Assembly: GCF_002006345.1 (NCBI RefSeq)
Contig: NZ_LZZM01000053.1
Location: 1-64,000, forward strand
DNA: 64,000 nt
Direction: 5' to 3'
Origin: Clostridium puniceum
GTDB lineage: Bacteria > Bacillota > Clostridia > Clostridiales > Clostridiaceae
Part shown: piece by piece, positions 27,181-37,971 of the stretch
How positions within the stretch are numbered: the first letter of the stretch is position 1
Layout of the letters: each line of letters starts with the position of its first letter
Notes under the pieces: model-generated
Told to the model about the DNA's origin: nothing
What the model saw: only the letters and a program-made list of their open reading frames with translations
Database searches by the model: none
Made by a program: the position numbers and the translations under genes

Positions 27181-27211
27181 AAAGGAGGTTTGGGTGATTA
27201 AGATCGCCTGA
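27181..27211 (+). promoter_or_regulatory. displaced ribosome binding site and putative mini-cistron before nusG
   Basis: A full AAAGGAGG (27181-27188) lies about 28 bases before the nusG ATG, too far for normal initiation. A GTG at 27194, correctly spaced, opens a 5-codon frame (GTG ATT AAG ATC GCC TGA) ending at 27211, 5 bases before nusG and out of frame with it. This suggests translational coupling. Confidence 0.45.
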
Positions 27212-27216
27212 CAAGT

Positions 27217-27738
27217 ATGAGTGATAGAGCAAGATGGTATGTAGTACATACATACTCAGGATATGAAAACAAAGTAAAAGCAAACTTAGAAAAAGCAATT
27301 GAAAATAGAAATCTTGAAGCACTAATCCATGATATACAAGTACCTATGGAAGAAGTGGTTGAAGAAAAGGATGGAAAACAAAAAGTCTCATTAAAGAAAA
27401 AATTCCCTGGATATGTGCTTATAAAGATGTTGATGGGTGATGAAGCGTGGTACGTTGTAAGAAACACAAGAGGTGTAACAGGTTTTGTTGGACCAGGATC
27501 TAAACCAGTTCCTCTTTCTGATGAAGAAGTAGAGGCAATGGGTGTGTTAGAAATGCCAGTTGATATTGATTTGGAAATTGGTGAAAGCATTAGAATTATC
27601 TCTGGGCCATTAAGAGAATCGGTGGCTATAATACAAGAAATAGTTCTAGATAAGCGCAAAATAAAAGCTTTAGTAGATATGTTTGGCAGAGAAACTCTTG
27701 CCGAATTAGACTTTAATCAAGTTGAAAAATTAGTTTAA
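27217..27738 (+). CDS. nusG: transcription termination/antitermination protein NusG
   Basis: This 173-residue protein has an NGN domain that binds RNA polymerase (starting RWYVVHTYSGYE at 5-16) and a C-terminal KOW domain (about 120-170). In Firmicutes it promotes pausing. The ATG 27217 matches the family start, but no ribosome binding site lies next to it; see the mini-cistron just upstream. Confidence 0.96.
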   Translation: MSDRARWYVVHTYSGYENKVKANLEKAIENRNLEALIHDIQVPMEEVVEEKDGKQKVSLKKKFPGYVLIKMLMGDEAWYVVRNTRGVTGFVGPGSKPVPLSDEEVEAMGVLEMPVDIDLEIGESIRIISGPLRESVAIIQEIVLDKRKIKALVDMFGRETLAELDFNQVEKLV

Positions 27739-27762
27739 TTATAATAAACTAGTTTTAATTAA

Positions 27763-27792
27763 GTGGGAGAACTAAAAGTTCGTATATACCAC
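27763..27792 (+). promoter_or_regulatory. probable L1-binding leader element before rplK
   Basis: GTGGGAG (27763-27769) and CCAC (27789-27792) close a small stem with an inner AACT/AGTT hairpin, just upstream of the rplK ribosome binding site. It resembles the L1 target on rRNA and mRNA, and the same motif recurs before rplA. Confidence 0.6.
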
Positions 27793-27813
27793 AGTAATAG
27801 GAGGAATAACAAA

Positions 27814-28239
27814 ATGGCTAAGAAAGTAACTGGAATGATAAAGCTTCAACTTCAAGCAGGTAAGGCAACACCAGCTCCACCTGTAGGTCCAGCTTTAGGT
27901 CAACATGGTGTAAACATAATGGGATTCTGTAAGGAGTTCAATGCAAAAACTGCAAATCAAGCTGGATATATAATACCAGTAGTAATTACAGTTTACCAAG
28001 ATAGATCTTTTAGTTTTATATTAAAGACTCCTCCAGCCGCAGTTCTAATTAAGAAAGAAATAGGATTAGAAAGTGGTTCGGGAGTACCTAATAGAACAAA
28101 AGTTGGTAAGTTAACTCAAGATCAACTTAGAAAAATTGCTGAAACTAAAATGCCAGATTTAAATGCTGCAAATGTTGAATCAGCGATGAGAATGATCGCA
28201 GGAACAGCTAGAAGTATGGGCGTAACTATTGAAGAGTAA
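27814..28239 (+). CDS. rplK: 50S ribosomal protein L11
   Basis: This 141-residue protein forms the base of the stalk and the GTPase centre. The proline-rich block [13 protein letters not shown] (about 19-31) is diagnostic, and the C-terminal domain binds 23S rRNA. The start is ATG 27814 after TAGGAGG. An upstream in-frame GTG (27763) falls within the L1-like element and is rejected. Confidence 0.97.
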   Translation: MAKKVTGMIKLQLQAGKATPAPPVGPALGQHGVNIMGFCKEFNAKTANQAGYIIPVVITVYQDRSFSFILKTPPAAVLIKKEIGLESGSGVPNRTKVGKLTQDQLRKIAETKMPDLNAANVESAMRMIAGTARSMGVTIEE

Positions 28240-28252
28240 TTCGTAAAAATAA

Positions 28253-28279
28253 GTGGGAGGTCAAAACCGTTAAAACCAC
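28253..28279 (+). promoter_or_regulatory. probable L1-binding leader element before rplA
   Basis: GTGGGAGG (28253-28260) and ACCAC (28275-28279) enclose GGT-CAAA-ACC. The same layout lies before rplK. A GAGGAGG ribosome binding site follows. It is probably the site where L1 represses its own mRNA. Confidence 0.65.
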
Positions 28280-28293
28280 AGAGGAGGCAAATT

Positions 28294-28983
28294 ATGGGAA
28301 AGAAATATATTGAAAGTGCAAAGCTTATAGACAAAAGTGCATTATATAATCCAGTAGAAGCATTAGATCTTACATTAAAGACTGCAAAGGCAAACTTTGA
28401 TGAAACTATTGAATTACACGTAAGACTTGGAGTAGATCCAAGACATGCGGATCAACAAGTAAGAGGAGCTGTTGTGTTACCAAATGGAACAGGAAAAACA
28501 GTTAGAGTACTTGTATTTGCAAAGGGAGATAAAGCTACAGAAGCTGAACAAGCAGGAGCTGATTTCGTTGGAGCTGATGAATTAGTTCAAAAGATTCAAA
28601 CTGAAAATTGGTTTGAATATGATGTGGTTGTTGCAACTCCAGATATGATGGGTGTTGTAGGTAGAATTGGTAGAGTGTTAGGGCCTAAAGGTTTAATGCC
28701 AAATCCAAAATCAGGAACAGTAACATTTGATGTTGCTAAAGCTATTGAAGAAATTAAAGCTGGTAAGGTTGAATACAGAGTAGACAAAACAGCTATAGTT
28801 CACTGCCCAATTGGAAAGAAATCATTTGGAACTGAAAAGTTAAAACAAAACTTCAATGCATTAATGGATGCTTTAGTTAAAGCAAAACCATCAGCAGCTA
28901 AAGGTCAATACTTAAAATCAGTATCTGTTTCAAGTACAATGGGACCAAGTGCAAAAATTAATCCAACAAAAGCTTTAGATTAA
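28294..28983 (+). CDS. rplA: 50S ribosomal protein L1
   Basis: This 229-residue protein forms the L1 stalk that guides tRNA release. The block [28 protein letters not shown] (about 110-137) is the family signature. L1 usually represses its own operon by binding mRNA that mimics its rRNA site; candidate sites precede both rplK and rplA here. Confidence 0.97.
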   Translation: MGKKYIESAKLIDKSALYNPVEALDLTLKTAKANFDETIELHVRLGVDPRHADQQVRGAVVLPNGTGKTVRVLVFAKGDKATEAEQAGADFVGADELVQKIQTENWFEYDVVVATPDMMGVVGRIGRVLGPKGLMPNPKSGTVTFDVAKAIEEIKAGKVEYRVDKTAIVHCPIGKKSFGTEKLKQNFNALMDALVKAKPSAAKGQYLKSVSVSSTMGPSAKINPTKALD

Positions 28984-28985
28984 TA

Positions 28986-29014
28986 TTGACTTAATTAATA
29001 TTAGGTAGTATAAT
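28986..29014 (+). promoter_or_regulatory. sigma-A promoter of rplJ-rplL
   Basis: TTGACT (28986-28991), a 17-base spacer and TATAAT (29009-29014), just after the rplA stop. It gives rplJL its own promoter and a leader of about 170 bases. Confidence 0.88.
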
Positions 29015-29046
29015 ATTTAATGTTGTGAAAAAGAAAATATTTTTTC

Positions 29047-29145
29047 CGTAGACAGTAGGTGCGAAAGCGTAAAATATATTACCTACCTAGGTTATGTATA
29101 ATAGATGATATTATAGACCTTCCTTGTCTGCGGAAGGTCTTTTTT
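29047..29145 (+). promoter_or_regulatory. ribosomal protein L10 leader with attenuator
   Basis: The region has the L10-leader form: a helix around GTAGACAGTAGGTGC, then the partner ATTACCTACCT (about 29080-29092), and a strong terminator pairing AGACCTTCC (29115-29123) with GGAAGGTCT (29132-29140) followed by T's. Binding of L10 (with L12) should favour termination. Confidence 0.85.
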
Positions 29146-29188
29146 AGTAAAAGAAGCAGTTTGAAACTGTGAGGAGGTGGACACCGCA

Positions 29189-29686
29189 ATGAATAAAAAC
29201 AGAGAACTTAAAGAAGCAAAAGTTGCTGAAATTAAGGAAAAATTAGAAAAATCAAAATCTGTTGTTCTTAGTAAGTATCAAGGTCTAAATGTTGAAGAAG
29301 ATACTGTTCTTAGAAAAAATTTAAGAGAGGCTGGAGTTGAATACAAAGTATACAAAAATACTTTAGTTATTTTAGCTGCTAAGGAATTAGGCTTAGATGG
29401 TATAGTAGAATATTTAGAAGGACCTGTAGCTATTGCATTCAGTTATGAAGATGTTACATTAGGTGCAAGAATATTAAATGATTTTGCTAAAGATCATAAA
29501 GCTTTAGAATTAAAGGCAGGTATTGTAGAAGGCGAAATCTATGATGAAGCAAAGATTAAGCAATTAGCAACAATACCATCAAAAGAAGTTCTTATTGCAA
29601 AACTTCTTGGAAGTATCAAGTCTCCAATATCAAGCTTTGCACGTGTATTAAGTGCTATTGCTGATAGTAAGGAAACTGCAGAATAG
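29189..29686 (+). CDS. rplJ: 50S ribosomal protein L10
   Basis: This 165-residue protein anchors L7/L12 dimers to the stalk. The N-domain contains [17 protein letters not shown], and the C-terminal helix binds L12. The start is ATG 29189 after GAGGAGGTGG. An in-frame GTG four codons earlier overlaps the ribosome binding site. It is controlled by the attenuator upstream. Confidence 0.96.
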   Translation: MNKNRELKEAKVAEIKEKLEKSKSVVLSKYQGLNVEEDTVLRKNLREAGVEYKVYKNTLVILAAKELGLDGIVEYLEGPVAIAFSYEDVTLGARILNDFAKDHKALELKAGIVEGEIYDEAKIKQLATIPSKEVLIAKLLGSIKSPISSFARVLSAIADSKETAE

Positions 29687-29736
29687 TCAATAATAAAAAA
29701 TAATTTATAAGAAGAAATTTCGGAGGTGCTATTAAA

Positions 29737-30102
29737 ATGACAAGAGAAGATATAATTCAAGCAATAAAAGAAATGAGCGTTTTAGATTTAAATGAATTAG
29801 TAAAGGCTTGTGAAGAAGAATTTGGAGTAAGTGCTGCTGCTGCTGTTGTAGCTGGCGGAGCTGTAGCTGGTGGAGCTGCTGCTGAAGAAAAAACTGAATT
29901 CGACGTAGTATTAGCAAGTACTGGAGATAACAAGATTAAAGTTATCAAAGTAGTTAGAGAAATTACAGGATTAGGATTAAAAGAAGCTAAAGAAATAGTT
30001 GATGGAGCTCCTAAGACATTAAAAGAAGGTGTTTCTAAGGAAGAAGCAGAAGATATGAAAGCTAAATTAGCTGAAGTTGGAGCTGCTGTAGAAGTTAAGT
30101 AA
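29737..30102 (+). CDS. rplL: 50S ribosomal protein L7/L12
   Basis: This 121-residue acidic stalk protein recruits translation factors. The N-terminal dimer domain is followed by an Ala/Gly/Val hinge (about 35-52) and the globular C-domain with [21 protein letters not shown] strong terminator follows within 13 bases. Confidence 0.97.
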   Translation: MTREDIIQAIKEMSVLDLNELVKACEEEFGVSAAAAVVAGGAVAGGAAAEEKTEFDVVLASTGDNKIKVIKVVREITGLGLKEAKEIVDGAPKTLKEGVSKEEAEDMKAKLAEVGAAVEVK

Positions 30103-30114
30103 TTTATTTATGCT

Positions 30115-30140
30115 AAAAAGGTGCTTTAAAGCACCTTTTT
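30115..30140 (+). terminator. terminator of the rplJL operon
   Basis: The palindrome AAAAAGGTGCTT...AAGCACCTTTTT (30115-30140) ends in a T-run. It is a standard intrinsic terminator. Confidence 0.9.
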
Positions 30141-30151
30141 TAAACCTTATT

Positions 30152-30205
30152 TATAAAGCTATATAAAATGCTTGTTGAGGAATAGGTATTTTATATAGCT
30201 TTATA
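30152..30205 (+). repeat. 20-bp AT-rich hairpin between rplL and the rpoB promoter
   Basis: The segment 30152-30171 pairs with 30186-30205 over 20 bp with a single G-U pair and a 14-base loop. It follows a complete terminator by 11 bases and precedes the rpoB promoter by 44. It may be a second terminator or an RNase III site. Confidence 0.6.
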
Positions 30206-30248
30206 TATAAAAAATTTAGTTCGGAATATATTAAAAAAAGTTATATTC

Positions 30249-30277
30249 TTGACAAGAAAAATATCCTATGATATATT
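30249..30277 (+). promoter_or_regulatory. sigma-A promoter of rpoB-rpoC
   Basis: TTGACA (30249-30254), a 17-base spacer and TATATT (30272-30277). The start of transcription would be near 30284, leaving a leader of about 165 bases before rpoB. Confidence 0.85.
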
Positions 30278-30283
30278 AATATA

Positions 30284-30449
30284 ATGTATTATTCACTATG
30301 GAATAGTATATATTTATAGTGGAAAAAAAAGAGTATAACTTGGTGAATAATGGTTATACTATAAAAAAGAAGTTGTCCGAAAGCAAAAGTCCCTAGGGAA
30401 AGTACGCTTTGGGCTATTTTAGTTTATTTTATACAAGGGGTGAAAATTC
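30284..30449 (+). promoter_or_regulatory. structured rpoB leader of unknown type
   Basis: The leader can form hairpin B, AGTATAAC (30332-30339) with GTTATACT (30353-30360). Within its loop, GTGAATAAT (30343-30351) is complementary to ATTATTCAC (30288-30296) at the 5' end, giving a pseudoknot or a competing helix. CACTAT (30294-30299) may also pair with ATAGTG (30316-30321). A later helix CCGAAAGC/GCTTTGGG surrounds TCCCTAGGGA. I do not recognise a known family. Confidence 0.5.
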
Positions 30450-33400
30450 ATGGTACATCCTGTCCAAATTGGAAAAAGAACAAGAATGAGTTTTGGTAAA
30501 ATTAATGATGTTACTGAAATGCCTAATCTAATTGAAGTACAGTTAGATTCTTATGAATGGTTTTTAAGAGAAGGATTGCACGAAGTTTTTGAAGATATTA
30601 ATCCGATAACAAACTTCACAGGAAATTTAGTACTTGAGTTCATAGACTATAAACTTGATATGGAAAATATCAAGTATTCTGTCGAGGAATGTAAGGAAAG
30701 AGATGCAACTTATGCAGCGCCATTAAAAGTTTCGATTAGATTACAAAATAATGAAACAGGTGAAATCAAAGAACAAGAAGTATTTATGGGTGATTTCCCA
30801 TTAATGACAGAACAAGGTACCTTTGTAATTAATGGTGCTGAGAGAGTTATAGTTAGCCAATTAGTGAGATCACCAGGCGTATATTATAACTACTCTATAG
30901 ACAAGAGTGGTAAAAAATTATATTCATCAACTGTAATACCTAATAGAGGTGCATGGTTAGAATATGAAACAGATTCTAATGACATAATTTATGTAAGAAT
31001 TGATAAGACTAGAAAATTATCAATTACAATATTAGCAAGAGCTATGGGATTAGGTAGTGATCAAGAATTATTGGATTTCTTTGGTGAAGAAGAAAGATTT
31101 AGAGCTTCAATAGAAAAAGATAATACTAAGACCAAAGAAGAAGCATTGCTTGAAATATATAAAAGATTAAGACCAGGTGAACCACCAACAGTAGATAGTG
31201 CTATATCTTTAATTGATACATTATTTTTTGATGCTAAAAGATATGATTTATCTAGAGTTGGAAGATACAAGTTTAACAAGAAGTTGGCGTTAAGTTTAAG
31301 AATTGCAAACCAAATAGCAGCTAATGACATTGTTAATCCACAAACTGGCGAGATTATGATTGAAAAAGATAAAAAAATAAGTAGATTAATGGCTGAAGAA
31401 ATTCAAAACACTGGAATAAAATCAGTTGATGTATTAGTTGAAGATAAAGTTATTAAAGTAATTAGTAATAACTTTGTAGATTTAAAGAAGCAAGTTACAT
31501 TTGATATTTCAGATTTAGGAATAAAAGAATTAGTTCATTATCCTACACTGAAAGAAATACTAGATAATTTCTCAGATGAAGAAAGTATCAAAGACGAAAT
31601 AAAGAAAAATATTAGTAGACTTATTCCTAAACATATTATAAGAGATGATATATTTGCAACTATTAGTTACGAATTAGGTTTAACTTATGGAATAGGTTAT
31701 GTTGATGATATAGACCATTTAGGAAATAGAAGATTAAGATCTGTAGGAGAATTGTTACAAAATCAATTTAGAATTGGTTTATCAAGAATGGAAAGAGTAG
31801 TTAAAGAAAGAATGACTATTCAAGATCAAGAAGCTATTACTCCTCAAATGTTAATTAACATAAGACCTGTTGCTGCAGCTATTAAAGAATTTTTTGGTAG
31901 CTCACAATTATCACAATTCATGGATCAAACAAACCCATTATCAGAATTAACTCATAAGAGAAGATTATCAGCGTTAGGACCAGGAGGTCTTTCAAGAGAA
32001 AGAGCTGGGTTCGAAGTTAGAGACGTTCATCACTCTCATTATGGTAGAATGTGTCCGATTGAAACGCCAGAAGGTCCGAATATAGGACTTATAAATTCAT
32101 TAGCAACTTTTGCAAAAGTTAATGAATATGGATTTATTGAAACTCCATATAGAATTGTAGATAAAGAAAATGCAAGAGCTACAGATGAAATAAGATACTT
32201 CACAGCAGATGAAGAAGATCAGTTCTTAATAGCTCAAGCCAAAGCTCCTATGGATGAGAATGGAAATTTTATTGATAAAAAAGTAACAGTAAGACATTTA
32301 GAAGATGTACTGGTTGTTCCAGCGACAGAAGTTGATTTGATTGACGTGTCTGCAAGACAAATGGTATCAGTAGCTACTGCTATGATTCCTTTCCTTGAAA
32401 ATGATGATGCGACAAGAGCCCTTATGGGATCTAACATGCAACGTCAAGCAGTTCCGTTATTAAATCCTCAAGCACCAATTGTTGGAACAGGAATAGAATT
32501 TAAAGCTGCTGTAGATTCAGGAGTATTACCAAAAGCAAGAAATGCAGGAGTAGTTACTTATGTATCAGGTAGTGAAATCAGAGTCAAGAGAGATTCTGAT
32601 GGTGGAACAGATCTATATAAGTTATTGAAATTTAAGAGAAGTAACTCTGGAACATGTATAAATCAAAGACCACTAGTAGATACAGGTGAAATAGTATTTA
32701 AAAACCAAGTAATCGCAGATGGTCCATCTACGGACTTAGGTGAAATTGCATTAGGTAAAAATATCAGAATGGGATTCATAACTTGGGAAGGTTATAATTA
32801 TGAAGATGCCATGTTGATTTCAGAAGAATTAGTTAAAGAAGATGTCTTTACATCTATGCATATAGAAGAATATGAATGTGAAGCTAGAGATACTAAGCTT
32901 GGACCAGAAGAAATAACAAGAGATATACCAAATGTAAGTGATGATGCACTTAAAGATGTTGATGATAGAGGTATTATCAGAATAGGTGCTGAAGTAAGAT
33001 CAGGAGATATATTAGTTGGTAAAGTAACACCAAAGGGAGAAACTGAACTTACTGCAGAAGAAAGATTGCTAAGAGCTATCTTTGGAGAAAAAGCAAGAGA
33101 AGTAAGAGATACTTCATTAAGAGTTCCTCATGGAGAAGCTGGAATAATAGTTGATATAAAAGTATTTACAAGGGAAAATGGGGATGAATTAAATCCAGGA
33201 GTAAATGAACTTGTAAGATGTTATATTGCGCAAAAAAGAAAGATTTCAGTTGGAGATAAGATGGCAGGACGTCATGGTAATAAAGGGGTTATCTCTAGAA
33301 TATTACCAGAAGAAGATATGCCATTCTTACCAGATGGTAGGCCACTTCAAATATGCTTAAATCCACTAGGGGTACCTTCTCGTATGAATATTGGGCAAGT

Positions 33401-34157
33401 ACTTGAAGTACATTTAGGTTGGGCAGCTAGCCACTTAGGCTGGCATATATCTACACCAGTATTTGATGGAGCAACTCAACCAGAAATTACAGAGTGTTTA
33501 GAAAAAGCAGGGTTTAATGCAGATGCTAAAACTATATTATATGATGGTAGAACTGGAGAACCATTTGATAATCCAGTAACTGTTGGAATAATGTATATCT
33601 TAAAACTTCACCATTTGGTTGATGATAAGATTCATGCTAGATCTACAGGTCCATATTCACTTGTTACACAACAACCACTGGGAGGTAAAGCACAATTTGG
33701 TGGTCAAAGATTTGGAGAAATGGAAGTTTGGGCTTTAGAAGCATATGGAGCAGCGCATACATTACAAGAAATATTAACTGTTAAATCAGATGATATTGTA
33801 GGTAGAGTTAAGACATATGAAGCTATAGTTAAGGGCGAAAATATACCTGAACCAGGCGTTCCTGAATCATTTAAGGTTCTTATTAAAGAACTTCAAGCTT
33901 TATGTTTAGATATTAAAGTTTTAAATGAGGAAAACCAAGAAGTAGCTTTAAAAGAAATAGTAGATGAGGATTTAGCAAACTTAGAAGTGAATATAGAAGG
34001 TAGTGAAGATATTATTCTTCAAGAACCTGAAATAATTGACGATAGTTATGATCAAAATAAAGAAGAAGATCTAGAAGATATTGATTATGATGAGAATGTT
34101 GACATAGAAGAACTTGGAAGCGACTTAGAACTAGATGATTTTAATGATGAACACTAA
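30450..34157 (+). CDS. rpoB: RNA polymerase beta subunit
   Basis: This 1235-residue protein forms the catalytic core with beta-prime. The rifampicin region ([23 protein letters not shown]) has the wild-type residues. The C-terminal block includes [17 protein letters not shown] and [24 protein letters not shown]. The last 60 residues form a strongly acidic Asp/Glu-rich tail, longer than the core requires. rpoC starts 21 bases later. Confidence 0.98.
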   Translation: MVHPVQIGKRTRMSFGKINDVTEMPNLIEVQLDSYEWFLREGLHEVFEDINPITNFTGNLVLEFIDYKLDMENIKYSVEECKERDATYAAPLKVSIRLQNNETGEIKEQEVFMGDFPLMTEQGTFVINGAERVIVSQLVRSPGVYYNYSIDKSGKKLYSSTVIPNRGAWLEYETDSNDIIYVRIDKTRKLSITILARAMGLGSDQELLDFFGEEERFRASIEKDNTKTKEEALLEIYKRLRPGEPPTVDSAISLIDTLFFDAKRYDLSRVGRYKFNKKLALSLRIANQIAANDIVNPQTGEIMIEKDKKISRLMAEEIQNTGIKSVDVLVEDKVIKVISNNFVDLKKQVTFDISDLGIKELVHYPTLKEILDNFSDEESIKDEIKKNISRLIPKHIIRDDIFATISYELGLTYGIGYVDDIDHLGNRRLRSVGELLQNQFRIGLSRMERVVKERMTIQDQEAITPQMLINIRPVAAAIKEFFGSSQLSQFMDQTNPLSELTHKRRLSALGPGGLSRERAGFEVRDVHHSHYGRMCPIETPEGPNIGLINSLATFAKVNEYGFIETPYRIVDKENARATDEIRYFTADEEDQFLIAQAKAPMDENGNFIDKKVTVRHLEDVLVVPATEVDLIDVSARQMVSVATAMIPFLENDDATRALMGSNMQRQAVPLLNPQAPIVGTGIEFKAAVDSGVLPKARNAGVVTYVSGSEIRVKRDSDGGTDLYKLLKFKRSNSGTCINQRPLVDTGEIVFKNQVIADGPSTDLGEIALGKNIRMGFITWEGYNYEDAMLISEELVKEDVFTSMHIEEYECEARDTKLGPEEITRDIPNVSDDALKDVDDRGIIRIGAEVRSGDILVGKVTPKGETELTAEERLLRAIFGEKAREVRDTSLRVPHGEAGIIVDIKVFTRENGDELNPGVNELVRCYIAQKRKISVGDKMAGRHGNKGVISRILPEEDMPFLPDGRPLQICLNPLGVPSRMNIGQVLEVHLGWAASHLGWHISTPVFDGATQPEITECLEKAGFNADAKTILYDGRTGEPFDNPVTVGIMYILKLHHLVDDKIHARSTGPYSLVTQQPLGGKAQFGGQRFGEMEVWALEAYGAAHTLQEILTVKSDDIVGRVKTYEAIVKGENIPEPGVPESFKVLIKELQALCLDIKVLNEENQEVALKEIVDEDLANLEVNIEGSEDIILQEPEIIDDSYDQNKEEDLEDIDYDENVDIEELGSDLELDDFNDEH

Positions 34158-34178
34158 TTTTGAAGGGAGGATTTACCC

Positions 34179-37100
34179 TTGTTTGAATTAAATAATTTTG
34201 AGGCAATACAAATTGGTTTAGCATCTCCAGAACAAATAAGACAATGGTCAAGAGGAGAGGTTAAAAAGCCTGAAACAATTAACTACAGAACACTAAAACC
34301 AGAAAGAGATGGTCTATTTTGTGAAAGAATTTTTGGACCAATGAAAGACTGGGAATGTCATTGTGGAAAGTATAAAAGAGTAAGATATAAAGGTATAGTT
34401 TGTGATAGATGTGGAGTTGAAGTCACAAAGGCTAAAGTAAGAAGAGAAAGAATGGGGCATATAGAATTAGCAGCCCCAGTATCTCATATTTGGTACTTTA
34501 AAGGAATTCCATCAAGAATGGGATTAATATTAGATATGTCACCAAGAGCTTTAGAAAAAGTTTTATATTTTGCATCTTATATCGTAATTGATCCTAAAGA
34601 AACGCCATTGTTAAAGAAACAACTTCTTAACGAAAAAGAATATAGAGAAGCTGTAGATAAATATGGTGATGAAAGTTTTGTTGCAGGAATGGGTGCAGAA
34701 GCAATTCAAGAACTGCTTAGTGAAATTGATTTAGAAAATGGATCAAAAGATTTAAAAGAAGAACTTAAACAAAGCACAGGGCAAAAGAAAGTTAGAATTA
34801 TAAGAAGACTTGAAGTTATAGAATCATTTAGAAAATCAGGAAATAAGCCTGATTGGATGATTATTAATGTAATACCAGTAATTCCGCCAGATTTAAGACC
34901 AATGGTTCAATTAGATGGTGGTAGATTTGCAACATCTGATTTAAATGATTTATATAGAAGAGTAATAAACAGAAATAACAGATTGAAGAAGCTGTTGGAT
35001 CTAGGTGCGCCAGATATCATAGTTAGAAATGAAAAGAGAATGCTTCAAGAAGCAGTAGATGCTCTTATTGATAATGGTAGAAGAGGAAGACCAGTAACTG
35101 GACCAGGAAATAGACCGTTAAAATCTCTTTCGGATATGTTAAAGGGTAAGCAAGGTAGATTTAGACAAAACTTACTTGGAAAGAGAGTTGACTATTCAGG
35201 TAGATCAGTTATAGTTGTTGGACCAGAATTGAAAATGTATCAATGTGGTCTTCCAAAAGAAATGGCGATAGAATTATTTAAGCCATTTGTAATGAAGAAG
35301 TTAGTTCAAGATGGAGTGGCTCACAATATAAAGAGTGCTAAGAGAATGGTGGAAAGAGTGCAACCACAAGTATGGGATGTATTAGAAGAAGTTATTGCAG
35401 ATCATCCAGTATTACTTAACCGTGCACCTACGCTTCATAGACTTGGTATTCAAGCTTTCCAACCAGTATTGGTAGAAGGTAGAGCTATTAAACTTCACCC
35501 ACTAGCATGTACGGCGTATAATGCCGACTTTGATGGTGACCAAATGGCTGTCCATCTTCCATTGTCAGTAGAAGCGCAAGCAGAAGCTAGATTCTTAATG
35601 TTGGCAGCAACAAACATTTTAAAACCATCAGATGGTAAGCCAGTTTGTGTTCCAACTCAGGATATGGTTCTTGGTTCATATTATTTAACGATGGATAAAG
35701 AAAATGCTAAGGGTGCTGGAATGACATTCTCAAGCAAAGATGAAGCGATAATGGCATATGAAGTTAAAGCAATTGCCGTACATGCTGAAATAAATGTTAG
35801 GATGTTTAGAGAAGTTGATGGAGTAATAAAATCTAAGGTTATTAAGACTACTGTTGGAAAGATTATATTTAATGAATCAATCCCACAAAATCTTGGATTA
35901 GTTAACAGAGAACTTGAAGAAGAAAAATTTAATTTAGAAGTTGATTTCTTAGTTACTAAGAAATCATTAGGGAAAATAATAGATAATTGTTACATGAAGC
36001 ATGGCCCGGTAAAAACATCTATAATGCTTGATAATATCAAAGCGTTAGGATATCATTACTCATCTATAGGGGCAGTTACAGTTGCTTCATCAGATATCAT
36101 AGTTCCAGATTCTAAATATGATTTACTTAAAGAAGCAGATGAAACTATAGATAAAATTGAAAAAATGTATAAAAGAGGATTCATATCTGATGATGAAAGA
36201 TATGAAAGAGTTATAGAAAAATGGACTCAAACAACTGAAGATGTAGCAAATGCTTTAATGGATAGTCTTGATAAATTCAATCCAATATACATGATGGCAG
36301 ATTCAGGAGCCAGAGGATCTAAGTCTCAAATTAAGCAATTAGCTGGAATGAGAGGACTTATGGCAAGTCCATCAGGTAAAATCATCGAATTACCTATTAG
36401 AGCATCATTTAAAGAAGGATTAGACGTATTGGAATATTTTTCATCTACACATGGAGCTAGAAAAGGTAATGCGGATACCGCTTTAAAGACTGCCGATTCA
36501 GGATATTTAACAAGAAGACTAGTTGATGTATCACAAGATGTTATTGTAAGAGAAGAAGATTGTGGTTCTGAAGATGGTATATATGTAAGTGAAATAAAGG
36601 AAGGTAACGAAGTTATCGAAGAATTAAGAGAAAGATTAATTGGTAGATACACTGCAGAAGATGTTGTCGATCCTAAGACTGGAGAAGTTGTAACTTACAG
36701 AAATGAATATATGGATCCAGATGTAGCAGATAAGATAGTTTCAACTGGAATCAAGAAAGTTAAAATTAGATCTGTATTTACTTGTAGCTGTAAAGTTGGT
36801 GTATGTTCTAGATGTTATGGTATGAACATGGCAACTGCTAAGAAAATTGATATTGGAGAAGCAGTTGGGATTATTGCAGCTCAATCAATTGGGGAACCAG
36901 GAACACAACTTACAATGAGAACATTCCATACAGGTGGAGTTGCGGGAGCCGATATCACGCAAGGTTTACCTAGAGTTGAAGAACTATTTGAAGCTAGAAA
37001 ACCTAAGGGGCTTGCAATAGTAAGTGAAATTAATGGTACTGTTAAAATTGAAGATACAAAGAAAAAGAGAGTAGTAATAGTTATGAGTTCTGATGGTGAA

Positions 37101-37703
37101 GAACGTAGTTATGATATACCATTTGGTTCAAGATTAAGAGTTAGTGAAAGTGATTATATCGAAGCAGGAGATGAAATCACTGAAGGATCGGTAAATCCTC
37201 ATGATATAATGAGCATAAAAGGTATAGATGGAGCTAGAAGATACCTACTATCAGAAGTTCAAAAAGTTTATAGACTACAAGGTGTTGATATCAATGATAA
37301 GCATCTAGAAGTGGTTGTTAGACAAATGACTAGAAAGATAAAAGTTTTAGAATCAGGTGATACTGAATTGCTACCAGGTACACTTATCGATATGTTTGAC
37401 TTCAATGAAGAAAATGCAAGAGTTAGAGAATTTGGTGGAGAAGAAGCAAATGGAGAACAAACTCTACTAGGTATAACTAAAGCAGCATTAGCAACGGATA
37501 GTTTCTTATCGGCAGCTTCATTCCAAGAAACAACAAGAGTTTTAACAGAAGCCGCAATTAAAGGTAAAGTAGATCCGCTAGTTGGATTAAAGGAAAATGT
37601 TATTATTGGTAAGTTAATTCCAGCTGGTACTGGAATGATGAGATACAGAGAATTAAAAGTAGCTCTAGATGAAGAGTTAATGGAAGAAGCAATTGAAGAA
37701 TAG
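34179..37703 (+). CDS. rpoC: RNA polymerase beta-prime subunit
   Basis: This 1174-residue protein carries the N-terminal zinc site (CHCGKYKR...CDRCG, about 60-80), the active-site motif [12 protein letters not shown] (Mg2+-binding aspartates, about 448-459), the trigger-loop region and a second Cys cluster ([13 protein letters not shown], about 869-881). The start is TTG 34179, 8 bases after GAAGGGAGG; no ATG fits. It is cotranscribed with rpoB. Confidence 0.98.
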   Translation: MFELNNFEAIQIGLASPEQIRQWSRGEVKKPETINYRTLKPERDGLFCERIFGPMKDWECHCGKYKRVRYKGIVCDRCGVEVTKAKVRRERMGHIELAAPVSHIWYFKGIPSRMGLILDMSPRALEKVLYFASYIVIDPKETPLLKKQLLNEKEYREAVDKYGDESFVAGMGAEAIQELLSEIDLENGSKDLKEELKQSTGQKKVRIIRRLEVIESFRKSGNKPDWMIINVIPVIPPDLRPMVQLDGGRFATSDLNDLYRRVINRNNRLKKLLDLGAPDIIVRNEKRMLQEAVDALIDNGRRGRPVTGPGNRPLKSLSDMLKGKQGRFRQNLLGKRVDYSGRSVIVVGPELKMYQCGLPKEMAIELFKPFVMKKLVQDGVAHNIKSAKRMVERVQPQVWDVLEEVIADHPVLLNRAPTLHRLGIQAFQPVLVEGRAIKLHPLACTAYNADFDGDQMAVHLPLSVEAQAEARFLMLAATNILKPSDGKPVCVPTQDMVLGSYYLTMDKENAKGAGMTFSSKDEAIMAYEVKAIAVHAEINVRMFREVDGVIKSKVIKTTVGKIIFNESIPQNLGLVNRELEEEKFNLEVDFLVTKKSLGKIIDNCYMKHGPVKTSIMLDNIKALGYHYSSIGAVTVASSDIIVPDSKYDLLKEADETIDKIEKMYKRGFISDDERYERVIEKWTQTTEDVANALMDSLDKFNPIYMMADSGARGSKSQIKQLAGMRGLMASPSGKIIELPIRASFKEGLDVLEYFSSTHGARKGNADTALKTADSGYLTRRLVDVSQDVIVREEDCGSEDGIYVSEIKEGNEVIEELRERLIGRYTAEDVVDPKTGEVVTYRNEYMDPDVADKIVSTGIKKVKIRSVFTCSCKVGVCSRCYGMNMATAKKIDIGEAVGIIAAQSIGEPGTQLTMRTFHTGGVAGADITQGLPRVEELFEARKPKGLAIVSEINGTVKIEDTKKKRVVIVMSSDGEERSYDIPFGSRLRVSESDYIEAGDEITEGSVNPHDIMSIKGIDGARRYLLSEVQKVYRLQGVDINDKHLEVVVRQMTRKIKVLESGDTELLPGTLIDMFDFNEENARVREFGGEEANGEQTLLGITKAALATDSFLSAASFQETTRVLTEAAIKGKVDPLVGLKENVIIGKLIPAGTGMMRYRELKVALDEELMEEAIEE

Positions 37704-37715
37704 AATTTAATTATA

Positions 37716-37744
37716 TTGACATGAGTAATGTAAAATGATACAAT
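37716..37744 (+). promoter_or_regulatory. sigma-A promoter of rpsL-rpsG-fusA
   Basis: TTGACA (37716-37721), a 17-base spacer and TACAAT (37739-37744). It leaves a leader of about 220 bases before rpsL. Confidence 0.85.
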
Positions 37745-37746
37745 AC

Positions 37747-37903
37747 AATTTGTGTGATTTAAAATGCAAAATAACACAAATTAATGTCAATACTATTGTT
37801 TTTTGAGTATTAAATTGATAGATTATAGTTAATGTATCAATTCAATATATAAAGTCAACATTAGTTATGGAGAGTATATGGAATACATCTAGAGGTATAT
37901 ACT
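37747..37903 (+). promoter_or_regulatory. structured rpsL leader
   Basis: AATTTGTGT (37747-37755) pairs with ACACAAATT (37774-37782) right at the predicted transcript start. Later AGTATAT (37873-37879) pairs with ATATACT (37897-37903). No T-runs follow. The type is unknown. Confidence 0.4.
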
Positions 37904-37971
37904 GTATATTCTAATAAATTAGCTTTTATCTTAATTTAAAAATAGATAAATAAATTTCAGGAGGTGAAAAA

